From NCBI GenBank assembly GCA_964023275.1, contig OZ029914.1, positions 35,700,424 to 35,764,423 on the forward strand: DNA of 64,000 nt, in the 5' to 3' direction. This document shows positions 10,483 through 21,694 of the stretch, one piece after another (the stretch's first letter is position 1; every line of letters starts with the position of its first letter). The stretch is from Norana najaformis (Eukaryota; Annelida; Clitellata; Crassiclitellata; Hormogastridae). The position numbers were made by a program, and so were the translations under genes. The notes beneath the pieces are model-generated. The model was not told the DNA's origin. It did no database searches and saw only the letters and a list, made by a program, of their open reading frames with translations.

Positions 10483-11605
10483 GCCTTCCTAAAGCGCTCT
10501 AGTTTTATTAAGATCATCCTTTGATGCTCCAAGGATTAGCCACTTGCTTCGCTGTTCTTGCTCTAAACATCCAACTCTGGACCGGCTTGATAATACCGTG
10601 CGAGAAGGCCTCGAGTCCATCGACAATATAAAACTTCACAACACTCAGTGGCTGCAGGCCACATTGCTTATAAGACATGAGGGACTTGGTATGAGGAGGG
10701 TGGGGTCGCTGGCTTCTTCTGCCTACTAGGCTTCAGCTGCGGCCACTCTCGAACTCCAGTCCGCCTTCTTAGTCAATGCCTCGAGACTTCCGATACGCAT
10801 ATGACTGTTATGATGACGGCTCGTAGGGAGACACTCTCATCAAGCGTCGACCCACTGGCAACAAAACATGCAACCTGGGACGGACCTATGATTTAACTAG
10901 ATGACTCGACGGTTTGGGCAAGTGCCGAAAAACCGACCGATCGAACACGGTTGCTAGCAGTCAGCTGCCCCCATTCTGGCGATTGGCTGACCGCTCATCC
11001 CATCTCATCATGCGGTCTCTGCACAAGCAACGAGGCGATACGAGTAGCACTTCGCCTCCGTTTGGGCCCTAACCTATGCAGCCCACATCAGTGTCGCTGC
11101 GGTGATTTGGTAGGCCCTGTTGGTCTCCACGGTTTCGTCTTCTGGCTGGCTTTTGGACGATCTCTTCGTCATTATGCCATCAATGACATAGTCTGGCGAG
11201 CTTTACAAAAAGCTGATGTCCCCAGTACTAAGGAACCAACATGCTTGTTTCGCTCTGATGGCAAGAGACCAGACGGGGCTACAGTGGTCCCATGGGCGGC
11301 TGTGAAATATCTTGCCTGGGATGCCACAGTTGTGCATACCTGTGCGACATCTTACATCGCCCACTCAGCAAATTCAGCAGGATCAGCGGCAGAACAGGCT
11401 GCCATTCGTAAAACCTAAAAATATCTAGGGCTACCATCGACACATCTTTTTCTGCCCATCGCATTCGAAACACTGGGCTCAATTAATTCATCCTGGTCGA
11501 ATTCATCCACGAGGTTGGCCGTCGCCTTTCGACCATCTCAGGAGATTCACGAGAGATTGCATGCTTTCCTTCTTCAACGCCTCTCCATCTGTATCTGTAT
11601 CTGTA

Positions 11606-11660
<55 letters not shown>

Positions 11661-11740
11661 TTCCGGGGCACGTTTCCTGATGTTGCTCAGGACGAGGCCT
11701 GATTTCCCAGACACCCCTTAACAGCTCCTTGAGTAAATTT
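10483..11740 (+). mobile_element. R4/Dong-like LINE, degenerate 3' fragment
   Basis: Starts directly at an (AAT)n tract. The 3' coding part reads CPHSGDWLTAHPISSCGL, CRCGDLVGPVGLHGF and DGKRPDGATVVPW. That is a Cys/His cluster followed by a PD-containing block as in non-LTR elements with a C-terminal restriction-like endonuclease. Frames are interrupted. A (TA)n tract lies near its 3' end. The duplicated copy is 58190-59420. The relation to R4/Dong is inferred from the domain order and the AAT target. Confidence 0.6.
11591..11658. repeat. (GTATCT)n/(TA)n microsatellite
   Basis: Three GTATCT units run into about 24 TA units. The copy 2 equivalent lacks this expansion near 59303-59320, so it grew after the duplication. 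Confidence 0.95.
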
Positions 11741-11834
11741 TACCTACTGAGGGATTATATTTACCTCGGGCAAAAAGAATAATAATGTCAATAGTAGTAT
11801 TGTAATTTCTGAGAGGTAATGATTATCTTGGCTT

Positions 11835-12003
11835 TAAAAATGTAGCAATTATGCAGATCTTGTGATAAGTACTTGAAAGGCACTATACAAAGTGTCTTGA
11901 CCACATGTACAGTGTCATTGCTTGATTCACGCTGAATAACAAGAATAATAATTATAATATGCTGTGGCACTATACGTGTAATCAAGACACCACTGTACAC
12001 GAC
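11835..12003. mobile_element. Short MITE-like repeat, copy 2 of 3
   Basis: Same repeat as 8309-8475, located between the R4-like fragment and gene A exon 9. Its duplicated partner is 59505-59650, so this insertion predates the segmental duplication. Confidence 0.55.
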
Positions 12004-12148
12004 GCTAAAATGAATATATTCTCATTACTCGGAATAGTCAAATCATAGTGAATTCTTGAAACCTGCCGAAAGTCTATACCACATTAGGTCTAAAAGCTGC
12101 AAAGTAACTTGCAATCCCATAGAATAAATACCAAATCTGTGTAAGTAC

Positions 12149-12208
12149 CTGAAGAAATTCATCGGCCCCCCAGGTTTTGTCGTTGGTGTATGGAAAACCC
12201 AAAGTTGT
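12149..12208 (-). CDS. Gene A exon 9: metalloprotease domain
   Basis: 60 bases, phase 0 to 0, acceptor tttcctcag, donor GTACTT. It reads LGFPYTNDKTWGADEFLQ, matching the ADAM17 block KSYPNEEKDAWDVKMLLE. In gene B the acceptor AG is deleted and the exon holds a stop, so only gene A can make this segment in the normal way. Confidence 0.82.
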
Positions 12209-12799
12209 CTGAGGAAATATGTGTATCTGTGGATTATCACAGAGTAAAAATTATTGCCTAGAAAAAATCACTACCAGGGTCTGTAACTTATAATATACTG
12301 TGAACGTACTAAAATCAAAGAAACATCTGACAGAATATATAGGCTGAAGGAAATACGAAAACGAAATCACAAGAAAATATACAAGTAATTTATACAGTAC
12401 TTGAAAAACACCTAAATGGCACTCCTGGGCTGATTTTCAAAACCTCATTTACAACATGATGTATCTCTATCAGGTGTTGATCTCGCATTTAAAGCTTGAA
12501 CACACAAATTAGTGATGTTAGGGTTTAACAAATGTTATTCTGACTATAAGAATAAAATATAACATTCTAGAGGTTACTTCGGCTAAAGTCAAAAATGAAA
12601 ACAATCCAAAAGATAGCTTCTCTGCATGAATTACATGGCTTTACAATAAATTATCCATTAAACTTTAATGCCAAAAGCTAAGGCCTAATTAATTTGCCAC
12701 CACATTCAAGTATGGTTATGAATAAAACATTCACTGGAATAATGAAATTGGAAAAGCCTGATTAAATGGCGAATAACAGGAAAGAATTTGAATACATAC

Positions 12800-12886
12800 T
12801 TTCTTCACTTCAAACCCAAAGCCTGTATCGCATGGATGAAACTGATGTCCTCTGTAGATCTGATCAATTGAATCGATAGCCGATAA
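12800..12886 (-). CDS. Gene A exon 8: metalloprotease domain
   Basis: 87 bases (29 codons), acceptor ttttcttttag, donor GTATGT. It reads LSAIDSIDQIYRGHQF and GFGFEVKK, aligning with LIELIDRVDDIYRNTSW...GYGIQIEQ of ADAM17. Gene B exon 8 (60442-60528) has the same length with four substitutions and stays open. Confidence 0.88.
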
Positions 12887-13550
12887 CTAAAAGAAAACAA
12901 CTGCGAACTGAAAGAGTATGACATGCATTACCAATTCAATAAAACTTCTTGCACTTTAAAGTAAATTTAAAACCCTAGCGCTTCAGGCCTTCAAGATCAA
13001 TCTTCCAATGCAAACCTTTTCCACTTGACGTAGCTGAAGAAATAAATAGATTCAGCTCAAGAACGGGGCAGGTATAACTCATAAATACATACATAAATAT
13101 ATTCATTAATAATAATATTACATTTGTTCTTCTAAATTAGCAAAGGAAATGTACAGAAAAAATGCTTTGAATTTTTTGATTTAGCCCAATCCAGCTTTCA
13201 ATCTTAATTTAACTCAGTAATGTTATGATTTTTATATATATCTCAATCCTGCTTAAAATTCTAATATAACTCAGTCTTCGTTTACTGTTGTTTGAGATCC
13301 TGATGGTTACACCAAAACACCTAATCATCTTTAGGACTCCCACATGTACCAAAAGAACTAATAAATTGGCAGTCATCCTAAATTCTCTGCCTCTAACGAC
13401 CTTTCCTTCAATCTGTTAATCTGTTACCTTAAACGTAATTTCACATAAATTCAGAGAGAAATAAATCATAGATAGCCAATGATATTTTAATCCACATTAA
13501 TTCAAAGATAAATTAATAATTCATGGCAGATAATAATTCAAGAAATTAAC

Positions 13551-13678
13551 CATTCGGTTAGTTGTTTCTGTCAAATCATCTTTCCCAACGTTTTTGACGA
13601 ATGTAAGATCAGCTGCTAGATAGAGGTGACATGTATTTTTGTCAGTATTCTTGCATACATCTCTCTTTGGCCGGGATC
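13551..13678 (-). CDS. Gene A exon 7: furin site and start of catalytic domain
   Basis: 128 bases, acceptor acaaatttcag, donor GTTAAT. Joined to exon 6 it gives RSRPKRDVCKNTDKNTC, a furin-type cleavage site just before the mature protease, then HLYLAADLTFVKNVG and TETTNRM. It matches human [30 protein letters not shown]...TTTNY. Prodomain removal at this site would activate the enzyme. Confidence 0.92.
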
Positions 13679-14464
13679 CTGAAATTTGTTACAACTCATT
13701 TTGCAGAACAATAGATGAAGACACTTCGTATACTTTTTATTCCATTACACATCTTAAAAGTTTGCTTGTTTGTTTGTATATATGAATTTATCAATACGCT
13801 TAATACAGCGCCTTTTGTTACCTCTCAAAAGCGACCTTTTTAGAAGTATTTAAAATTATATTGCTATCTAAACTTAAAAGTTTGCAAAAACAATGCTAAA
13901 TTCTCGAATGTGCTGACTCCCAGGAACGCAATTGCATTTGCAGTGCTGAAAACAAACCAACTAAACTAATGCATTACAGTATTTACCATTAAGTGCCACA
14001 AATATCCTGGATAGTTTTAACAAAAGATATCAAATAGAAATTTTTTACTTAATATGAATTAAAATCAGTTAATCTAACTACTACAGGAACGCCTCACACA
14101 AATCGGGGTCAACCATTAAGGATGTCTGAAGAAAGGAAGGCAGGGATCACCCAGATGGTAAGAAGGGAAGATTGTTATCCTTAATGCGGATATATGCATC
14201 TAAATTTGGTACATACAGTACAGTCTGTGCCATAAGCACCATCTTTAGTCCGACAGCCATCAGCCTGAACTGTGTTGGATCTAATAAAAATTCATTTTTT
14301 AGGCGCTGCAGTATCAAATTACCCTAACCTGTAGCACATTTAGCCCTGCAAAAATTCCAGTGCATTGAAGAATTCAGCATTCTTATAGCATTGTGGTAGC
14401 CTAATCAATAACTGTTATTTCTGCATTTATTAAGCGCCACTATTTAATGACTAATCTTCAATCA

Positions 14465-14591
14465 ATGGATTTGCGCAGTTGTGAGTGAGTGACTTCCTTA
14501 AAGTCCCTACATAGTCACTGTCTCAGAGGAGGCTCGAAGCAGTACTATCAACCTTTACAATCAAGTGCTCTAATCAATCGGCTACCGTGCC
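14465..14591 (-). mobile_element. tRNA-derived SINE head
   Basis: The minus strand begins GGCACGGTAGCCGATTGATT, with an A-box-like TAGCCGATTG. It has a B-box-like GCTTCGAGCC at 14531-14540 and an anticodon-arm-like run. The copy 2 version (61858-61932) is cleaner. It is not a functional tRNA because the acceptor arms do not pair. The body downstream is unassigned. Confidence 0.5.
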
Positions 14592-15006
14592 TTAGGAACT
14601 GTAATCTAGGCCTTAGTACTCCGCTGGACTTAAAAGTCCCCAAAGAGAGATGTGAGGGGAATACAGCCAATTGTGAAGAAACTCGGACAAGAGGGAGGGG
14701 ACTTAAGCAGTTCATTTTTCGCAGATTTTTTTTTGGACAATCCCATACATATATACATATAAGAATTATATAATTACTCCTGGCACTAAAGTCAGTAGAA
14801 GAGTCAATTGAATTCTGAGTCTGAGTATCTAATTAGTCCCAAAAACTGTGAAAATTGTAACAATCGACTTTTGCAGATTTTTTTGTAGTTTTGAGCAAAA
14901 AATTACAAGAATTGAACAAATGCAAAACAACACAGACTGAATCCAACAATTTTAGCAGATGAGACGCAATGGGTTGGATAAATCCGTGTTTTCTTCGATC
15001 ACGTAC

Positions 15007-15083
15007 TTTCAGTTTCGTTCATAAGAAGCTGATCAGTGACAGATTCCAATTCATCTCCACCATCACTTACATAACCACATCGA
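15007..15083 (-). CDS. Gene A exon 6: prodomain cysteine switch
   Basis: 77 bases, acceptor atttgtttag, donor GTACGT. It reads RCGYVSDGGDELESVTDQLL, matching the VCGYLKVDNEELLPKG region of human ADAM17. The Cys is the switch residue that can ligate the active-site zinc and keep the zymogen inactive. Phase with exon 7 is consistent. Phase with exon 5 is one base off under canonical splice sites. Confidence 0.85.
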
Positions 15084-15801
15084 CTAAACAAATGTGCAAA
15101 ATCAAACATTTTCCAACAGTTTTCTCTTGTGTTTCTGTGCACAGGTCACAAACAAATTTCCTCACTCACAATTCTGTAATTCTTGGGTTTCTTATAATAA
15201 TTTCAAATGGTATATGTCATTTAAATAGTCAGTGAGAGGCAGTAAAATCAAAAAAAAAAAGTTAGGAGCAGCATCAACTAAACTAACAAGTCACCGTGTT
15301 TTAAATATGTTTGCCATTCAAACTTTAGAGTTGCTGCAGAGTGCCAAGATACTACATGCTCTATAGATTTATATAGATATTAGTAAACAACTGCGTTTTT
15401 TCAGATTTTTAAAAATTCTATTTAATTACAGGGGTCTTTGATTATTCTGCTCAGCTATCTCTCGATGGGTCCTATAGTATCACATTTCAGCTGCATATTA
15501 AAAGTTGTCAGCTTTTCTTATTTTGTGGGGCACATTATGTATCAAGCTGTGAAACATGGAATCTAAAACAATGCAAGAAAACTAGCAGAAAATTATATAT
15601 ATTGCGCAAAAATCTCTCAGTTTCAAGGGCAAAGCCCTTGACCTCTTGACCCATGAACCAAAAAGGGCTCTGTTCCATACCTCCATCCAAAAAACACCCA
15701 GGATTCAATTTTCTATTTATGGATACTGTGGATGAAGAGCTGCAGACCATCAGTGACTCATTATCCATGTAATGTAATAGTGGTACCACAGAAAGACACA
15801 C

Positions 15802-15904
15802 TAGTTTGAGAATAAAGGAACCTGTTGTTGTCCCATCTAAGGTCCGATTCCCTGTAAATGATCATGGTGTCATTCGTTGCATTTGGAACCAGATTCACTG
15901 AAGG
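15802..15904 (-). CDS. Gene A exon 5: prodomain
   Basis: 103 bases, acceptor gctatttgtag. It reads PSVNLVPNATNDTMIIYRES then DLRWDNNRFLYSQT, aligning with [30 protein letters not shown] of ADAM17. Open in gene A; gene B has TAT changed to TAA near the end. The donor is probably GTGTGT at 15801 but does not give the phase exon 6 needs. Confidence 0.82.
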
Positions 15905-15946
15905 CTACAAATAGCAACAACCAATATACGTACTTCAAGAAGGCCA

Positions 15947-16035
15947 AATCCATCCATCCATCCCTCCATCCATCTATCCAGCCACCCTCCCTAAAAACTC
16001 ACCCCACACTCAACCATCCATCCATCAATCCATCA
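15947..16035. repeat. Imperfect (CCAT)n microsatellite
   Basis: CCAT units in two blocks. Collinearity with copy 2 stops here: copy 2 continues into a LINE after only a few CCAT units (63383-63391). Confidence 0.8.
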
Positions 16036-16039
16036 GACT

Positions 16040-16170
16040 GACTGTCTGACTCTTGGATCTTGACCTGGAACCGAATCCTTCTTACCTATCCATTTTGTTT
16101 TGAATGAGCGCCTGTAAATAAGCTGGTTCCCACGACTTAGCGTTCACTAGGTGCTGTAAAAATGGAGAGT
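16040..16170 (+). mobile_element. LINE/SINE 3' end repeat
   Basis: Shares the run GACCTGGAACCGAA, then GAGCGCCTGT, TAAGCTGGTTCCC and a terminal GATTACGATTA-type tail with 20645-20775. That second copy follows recognisable LINE coding sequence, so this is the 3' end of the same LINE family. Confidence 0.6.
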
Positions 16171-16259
16171 TAATGATTACGATTAATGCGTGTTTGGTTG
16201 TGTACATTTTCTGACCAAAGTACAATTGAGAAACTTCCATAATAATAAATAGAACTTAC

Positions 16260-16351
16260 TTCCACAACATAGAGTTCAGACACAGTCTGAATAGATGCAG
16301 ACAGAACATGGTTATCATTCAAATAGGCACTGACGAAGGACTTCTCTTCCC
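16260..16351 (-). CDS. Gene A exon 4: prodomain
   Basis: 92 bases, acceptor ttcttgctag, donor GTAAGT. It reads GEEKSFVSAYLNDNHVL and SASIQTVSELYVVE, matching [30 protein letters not shown]. Phases fit exons 3 and 5. The gene B counterpart would lie beyond 64000 or was lost behind the LINE at 63392. Confidence 0.88.
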
Positions 16352-16424
16352 CTAGCAAGAACAAAATTCAAGCAATTGTCTGCAAAACTTAACCGACTAT
16401 CGTTGTAGTACTTAGGGGACGTTT

Positions 16425-16427
<3 letters not shown>

Positions 16428-16503
<76 letters not shown>
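16428..16503. repeat. (TA)n microsatellite
   Basis: About 37 uninterrupted TA units in the intron between exons 3 and 4. Confidence 0.97.
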
Positions 16504-16508
<5 letters not shown>

Positions 16509-17178
16509 CGCAACACTAAACCGAACACATTTGATTATACGCCTCTAAAGGAGTATGTGTATGACATGATGTTATATTCAATTAGCACACTGGTCTTTAA
16601 TCCAACGATTGCACGTTCGAGCCTGCTGTATGGACTCTGTGTAACTACCCTGAACAAATTGCTTGCACACATATACCTCTGCCAAAAGCAATAGAGTTTT
16701 GTGGTGGCATAGGCTGGGATTTAAACAGCAAGTTCTGCCACTCACTGACTTCAGGTCCCGGACTGTAGGATTCGCTCACTGCCTGCTCAAGGGTGAAGAA
16801 CAGAAAATTAGTGCCTCCCCTACGTCCCGATAGGGACACGGGAGCTTTATTTATAACAAAGAAGTATGGATGAAGGGCGGAGTGGCATCTGTGGGCGTGG
16901 AATTCTTTAATTGGTCACCATCCAAGACCTGGCTAGGTGTTGCTTATTTCTCTGCACGTTGCTTTGTTCACTGTATGTGCTACTGACGTATCAACATCGC
17001 AAAGCCTCCAAATCAAACACAAACCATGACAAATAAACTGATTTCTAAAAGGTTATAGAAACTGTTGTTGCAGAGTATTAAATTATTATTAGAGTATTAA
17101 AAAATTTGTGAGATCCAGAAAACTAGTAGCAAATATGAAGCATGACAGTTATCAGTTGATAAGAGAGAAAACACATAC

Positions 17179-17309
17179 CTTCTACAATTCCCCGATAAAG
17201 ATTTAGGTCCAAATGCGCTTCATGGCTTTTGCCATCTTCTTCAAAGACAAGAATTTTAAAACCAGGAGCAAGAACCGAGAAGTCTTTTCGAAGTAGAAGT
17301 GAAAACTGT
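17179..17309 (-). CDS. Gene A exon 3: prodomain
   Basis: 131 bases, acceptor ctgattttcag, donor GTATGT. It reads RQFSLLLRKDFSVLAPGFKI, then a Glu/Asp-rich loop and YRGIVEG. It matches KRHFKLYLTSSTERFSQNFKV...FFTGHVVGE of ADAM17. Both phases fit. Confidence 0.88.
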
Positions 17310-17944
17310 CTGAAAATCAGAAGTTTAGACAATATATTTCTTTGTTAAACATGTTCGCTACATTCGTTCTCTCGTCTAGTAGTAAGTTAACCCATTCACT
17401 TCTTTTAGAAATAGTAATCTGTTGACTAGAATAATATTTTTCAGATTTAATTAAATTATGAAACATTTGAACACTGTCTTAAAACATTCTTAAAGGTAAA
17501 AGTAGCACATTTATATAGATGCCTCTGACACACTGTGCAAGGGTTGAAGGATAGACACGCACACAGCAAAATCAAGAACCATTTGAACCATCTGACTTGT
17601 GCTACTGGGAATTTACCAACCTTCAAGAAATGGCCCTAATCACACTTGGCGCTATGTAACATATCTGTGCCTGCCTGCATCATACGTATGTTAGTCACAC
17701 AAAGGTTCCTTACTGGAAGCCACAGTGACAAGGTTTCATTACCATAGTTTGTTAATGAGCTGTCCAGTCACACAATTACTTGTACTGTGTCTCTTTGTAC
17801 AATTACTAAAAGGTTATAGCTTTACAAATCAGCCAACTTGGCATCAAGAAAGCCCAGTTGTGATTGCACCCATATGTTCAAGGTGCATAACAGAAGTAGC
17901 AGGATCAATCTGTTAGACTTACTGATTGAAATGCAAAAACTAAC

Positions 17945-18086
17945 CTGCCGTAAGAGTCAAACGTGATCAGTTGCTCCACAGGGTGTTGACTCCTCGTGTC
18001 ACGTTTGACAGCGCGACGTTTAATATTTGACACGGAAAGAGTCTCCCAGTAATTCAAGGATTCCTCTAAACCTCCTTTGGATTCAC
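17945..18086 (-). CDS. Gene A exon 2: prodomain
   Basis: 142 bases, acceptor ttgtttacag, donor GTTAGT. It reads YWETLSVSNIKRRAVKRDT and HPVEQLITFDSYGR, aligning with [37 protein letters not shown] of ADAM17. The first codon (Gly) is split with exon 1. Confidence 0.9.
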
Positions 18087-18549
18087 CTGTAAACAACATT
18101 TGAAAATTCTATGCATGTTGTTGTTTCTTATTGGAAAGTGAGAGTGAAGGGCACTTTTCGTGCTTTATGAAAGTTAATTCACGCTTTTATCGAAGAGTGG
18201 CAAAAATTATGCAACAGAGAGTTTAGATAACAGAGATGTGCAATGTGATTTACGAAATATAATCACATGCCACATTGAAATCATAGTTTAAGATTTCGTT
18301 TTGAAGACCTCGTTGGATTGCCAATTCAATTCATATGACTTAGTGAGTTCGTGACAGCCCAGACTGTAATGGCCGTAAAACAAAACTATATAATAATAAT
18401 AATAATAACAATGATGATGATGACGACATCGACGATGATGGATTAAAACTTGACGATCTCGTATTTACAAGATTACGTCTTCAGTAAACACAATTTTTGC
18501 CCAATCTACACACAAGAAAAAACAAACCAGATGTAACTTTGACACTTGC

Positions 18550-18613
18550 CTGCAATACAAGACACTGCGACGACCGTCAAACTCAACGCTTGGAATGCTA
18601 TTACCGGCGTCAT
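18550..18613 (-). CDS. Gene A exon 1: start codon and signal peptide
   Basis: ATG at 18613-18611 begins MTPVIAFQALSLTVVAVSC, a short signal peptide with hydrophobic core and small residues before the likely cut. No other in-frame ATG lies between it and the exon end. The exon ends CAG|GCAAGT, a textbook GC-AG donor, and its one-base overhang joins exon 2 in frame. The start is chosen because it gives the only secretory N-terminus in phase with exon 2. Confidence 0.8.
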
Positions 18614-19764
18614 AATCGACTGACGATAAATAAGTTCTAACAATTTAAAAACATAAAATTCTGAGACGATACTAATCTTCACAAGTTAGCATATTGAAAT
18701 AACCACACATTAACTTTTCACACGAATATTTGGTAATATTCAGCTTTCACATCAGGGTATTTTTCGAATCTTTGACTTAGCGTCTAACCATAGATTATCT
18801 ATCGAGATATTCAACACCCCAATAAGTGACGTCATTGTCATTGCGCCGCTGCTGCCTCCTTTAATTTGCAATGTAATGTAAATTGAAACAATTTCACACC
18901 AGTTTATTAACCAATGCTAGTGAAATAACATCCGCAAGAGTTATTAGGTCAGTTTAAATGCCAGGTCAAAATATAAACACTTCTAGCAAAAACTGAGTAG
19001 GGGCAAGTCTCAAAGAGGCAAGTGGGGCAAGCTAGAGTTGCCAACGGTCTCGGAATGGCTTGTATCGCCTAATAAAAATAGTGACTACAGATCGATCCAA
19101 TGCAACAGCCAACCACTCAGTAAGAAGGTAAGTTTTGCTGAGATTTTAAATGATAAATGTTGGTCTCTCATTCTCTTTTATACATTAGCAGATTTAAGGT
19201 CACTGTGTTCATCAGCCGTGTTTTATTGTTGCTGTTTAACTCCAATTAATAATAATAATAAGCAACTTATATATTATACAATAATGGGTAGAAGTTCCAT
19301 CTGCTTTTTATCTCTGTGTGTGCTCCTTGGACTGTCAGTTCTACGTAACGTGTTATAAGATTCAAAAGTTAATCTAGCATGTTCAATTGAAATTTAACAT
19401 TTATTAGCAAGGTAGCCATACGGACATGTTATCTTGTCTATTCCATTCACCAATTAGGCCTAGATAACCGAAAGAAGGCGAAAAACTCCGTCACTGCCGT
19501 ATTCGGGTAGCGCCAGTCTCAGGCCAGGATAATGTAGGAGGGCGACGTCAAAGGCCTTTGATGCCATAAGATGTCGTAAAACAATGGAACTACTACGAAG
19601 GCGAAACGACCTACTGTATCAATTTCCAAGGGCCAGTGGAACCTATTATTCGATTTACATGAAATTGCACCTCAATTATTTTTATACTGGACTTATTTGG
19701 CATCTTCCAGTATTCAAACACTGAAACTTTTATTTTTACCATACCAGCGTGGACCACCCGTGTG

Positions 19765-20311
19765 TAGGGCTGCCAACCGTCCCGCATTCGCCTGGACAGT
19801 CCTGGAATCGGCTTTGTGCTTCCCGTGTCTCGGATTCATCCCAAATTGTCCCGGAACTTGGTGTAAATATCCACTTCACCAAATGTTGTTCTTTTTTCGC
19901 ACACTAAACTCGAACAGCCGGTCGTAAATAAGTTTTACAGAGTGACCATAGAATAGAGGGTAGCTAGGTTAGTAGAACCAATAAAATTTAATGACATCTG
20001 CAAATTGCACGTATCGTGCATGTATATATGCACTTCTCTCGTGCTAGGCCCTGAAGCCTGGTAGGTTACTGGAATTTAATAAAGTTTTGCTCTTGAAGTT
20101 GATTCAAATCTTATATATAGGCCACTTGTCTTTTGATGATTTGAGTCAATTCCTTTGACTGTAATTTTTAACGGCTATTTGCAGTAGATCCTACACTAGG
20201 ATGACGCAACATTCGTTGCATACAGTGATGTAGACATGGTTAATTGGTACTAGCATATCGAGTGACTATGCGGGCGTAACGGATTAGCCGAATCAAAAGT
20301 TGGCAGCTCTA
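19765..20311. mobile_element. Non-autonomous hAT-like element
   Basis: Left end TAGGGCTGCCAAC (19765) and right end GTTGGCAGCTCTA (to 20311) are inverted repeats with two mismatches, in the TAGRG form typical of hAT termini. Flanks CCCGTGTG (19757-19764) and CCTTTGTG (20312-20319) match at six of eight positions, fitting an aged 8-base target duplication. No transposase coding was seen. Confidence 0.6.
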
Positions 20312-20339
20312 CCTTTGTGTGTATGTTATCAGGAACTTG

Positions 20340-20775
20340 GCCAATGACGCTGGCAAACAAGAAAACACTTGAGGCAGCACATCACAGATGGCTGAGAATT
20401 CTGCACATTTCGTGGCATGATAAGATATCAAATAAACTACAAGAGAAAGGACAAGACAAGAGGATATAGAGAATATAATCAGAAAGAGAAGACTAAAATG
20501 GATGGGAGGACATATAATTCGTTTGGACAGAGATACGCGAGCCAATCAAGCAATGAACTAGATTTCTGAAAGAAAACGGAGGAAGGGAAGACCAAGGAAG
20601 AACTGACCAGAGACCATCCACCGTAGCGTCCGACTGACTCCTCATGCTTGACCTGGAACCGAACCCTTTTGCCCATCGATTTTGTTTTGAGTGAGCGCCT
20701 GTGAATAAGCTGGTTCCCGCGACTTGGCTTTCTTTGGGCGCTGGAGAAATCTCGAGATTACGATTACGATCAGAG
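20340..20775 (+). mobile_element. LINE 3' relic
   Basis: Reads RWLRILHISWHDKISNKL, then IIRKRRLKWMG, then a KGRPRKN block in shifting frames, the usual end of endonuclease-reverse transcriptase LINE ORFs. A non-coding tail shared with 16040-16170 follows. Inactive relic. Confidence 0.65.
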
Positions 20776-21168
20776 ACGACCTTCAACGAGCTTCCAAATT
20801 AGTTTCCACATATGTTTGAATTTGATGCTGCTGATACTGTTGTCTGCCCACCTCGTCACCTGCTGTCGCTTTCCCCGATGAAAGTCGTTCGACCCAGAAT
20901 GCAGTTGGGGTCGACCCTAAAGTGCAGATGGGATGCATTATTTAGTGGACGCAGTATTACGTTGATCGTCAATGTACATCGATCAGAAGAGATTACGGCG
21001 TCAAAGGCTAATGAAAATGCGCTATAGAAAGACCTAGCTTCCGTCCTTTGACTCCCGTGTGGTAACCACATTGTCAGATGGCGCCCTTTTAATTAGGTCT
21101 GACCACTAGAACCGTCACGTTTAACAACCTTGCGTACTTGGATTTCCAAGGATATGCATCCTTGCTTG

Positions 21169-21385
21169 CTTTATTTCTTTTTTCCTTCATTCGTTTCTTC
21201 TTTTCTCTTTCTTTCTTTTCGTTCTCCTTCCTTTCGCTTTCCTTCCTTTCGCTTTCCTTCCTTTCGGTTTGCTTCCTTCTTTCCTTCCGGTTACCTTTCT
21301 TTCGCTTTCCTTGCTTTCACTTTCCTTCCTTCCCTCTTTCCGTCGTTCCTACCTTTCTTTCTTCCTTCCTTCCTTTCTTCCTTTG
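21169..21385. repeat. Polypyrimidine (TTTCC)n-type tract
   Basis: About 215 bases almost purely C and T on the plus strand, built of CTTTCCTTCC-like units. Both long open frames here are low-complexity artefacts. Confidence 0.9.
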
Positions 21386-21694
21386 TGTAGAGATATGTAA
21401 ATAAAAACGCGTTTTGTTGTCCTTTGTCTTTCCTAGATCTTTATCGACCGTCAAATCCTTAAGCGATTAAGTCAACTGCTGCTTCATTTGATCAACCTCC
21501 TGCCAACGCCAATCATCGTGACGATAGCCAACCAGCGCCACTGGAGTCACCTGGTCAGAATTAATGAGGTCGAAAACTCGAACCTGGTCATTACGGCATT
21601 AGAATTCGCAGCTGGAATCACACAGGCCTAGTTCGTGAAAGGGAATATTACTCGCAGGATTATTCTTTGTTGGGGAGACAAATCTTTCTCCGAC

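Larger units (their letters stand above)
3997..18613 (-). other. Gene A: ADAM17-like metalloprotease, 3' end outside window
   Basis: A multi-exon gene for a secreted or membrane-anchored zinc metalloprotease of the ADAM17/TACE type, a sheddase that cuts membrane-protein ectodomains. Visible exons run from a signal peptide (18613-18550) through a prodomain with a cysteine switch (RCGY), a furin site (RSRPKR), the catalytic domain, the disintegrin start (CGNYRIDPEEEC) and the first Cys-rich exon (4068). No in-frame stop was found in the exons. Splice phases agree except at the exon 5/6 and 14/15 junctions. The [12 protein letters not shown] motif depends on a 6-nt microexon. Exons 16 onward lie left of position 1. 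It could be intact; a segment matching human residues between the GYGIQ and SYPNE blocks was not located. Confidence 0.85.

Noticed and set aside
10299-10502. ORF with poly-Asn
   Set aside because: It is the (AAT)n tract read in frame, not a gene.
15535-15801. 88-codon minus-strand ORF as an exon
   Set aside because: It does not resemble ADAM17, is intronic, and the true exon 5 lies directly upstream (15802-15904).
16570-16640. tRNA-like stretch with GTTCGAGCC
   Set aside because: Only the T-arm-like part is convincing; no cloverleaf can be drawn.
21130-21404. Two long plus-strand ORFs rich in Phe/Ser/Leu
   Set aside because: They are translations of a pyrimidine microsatellite.
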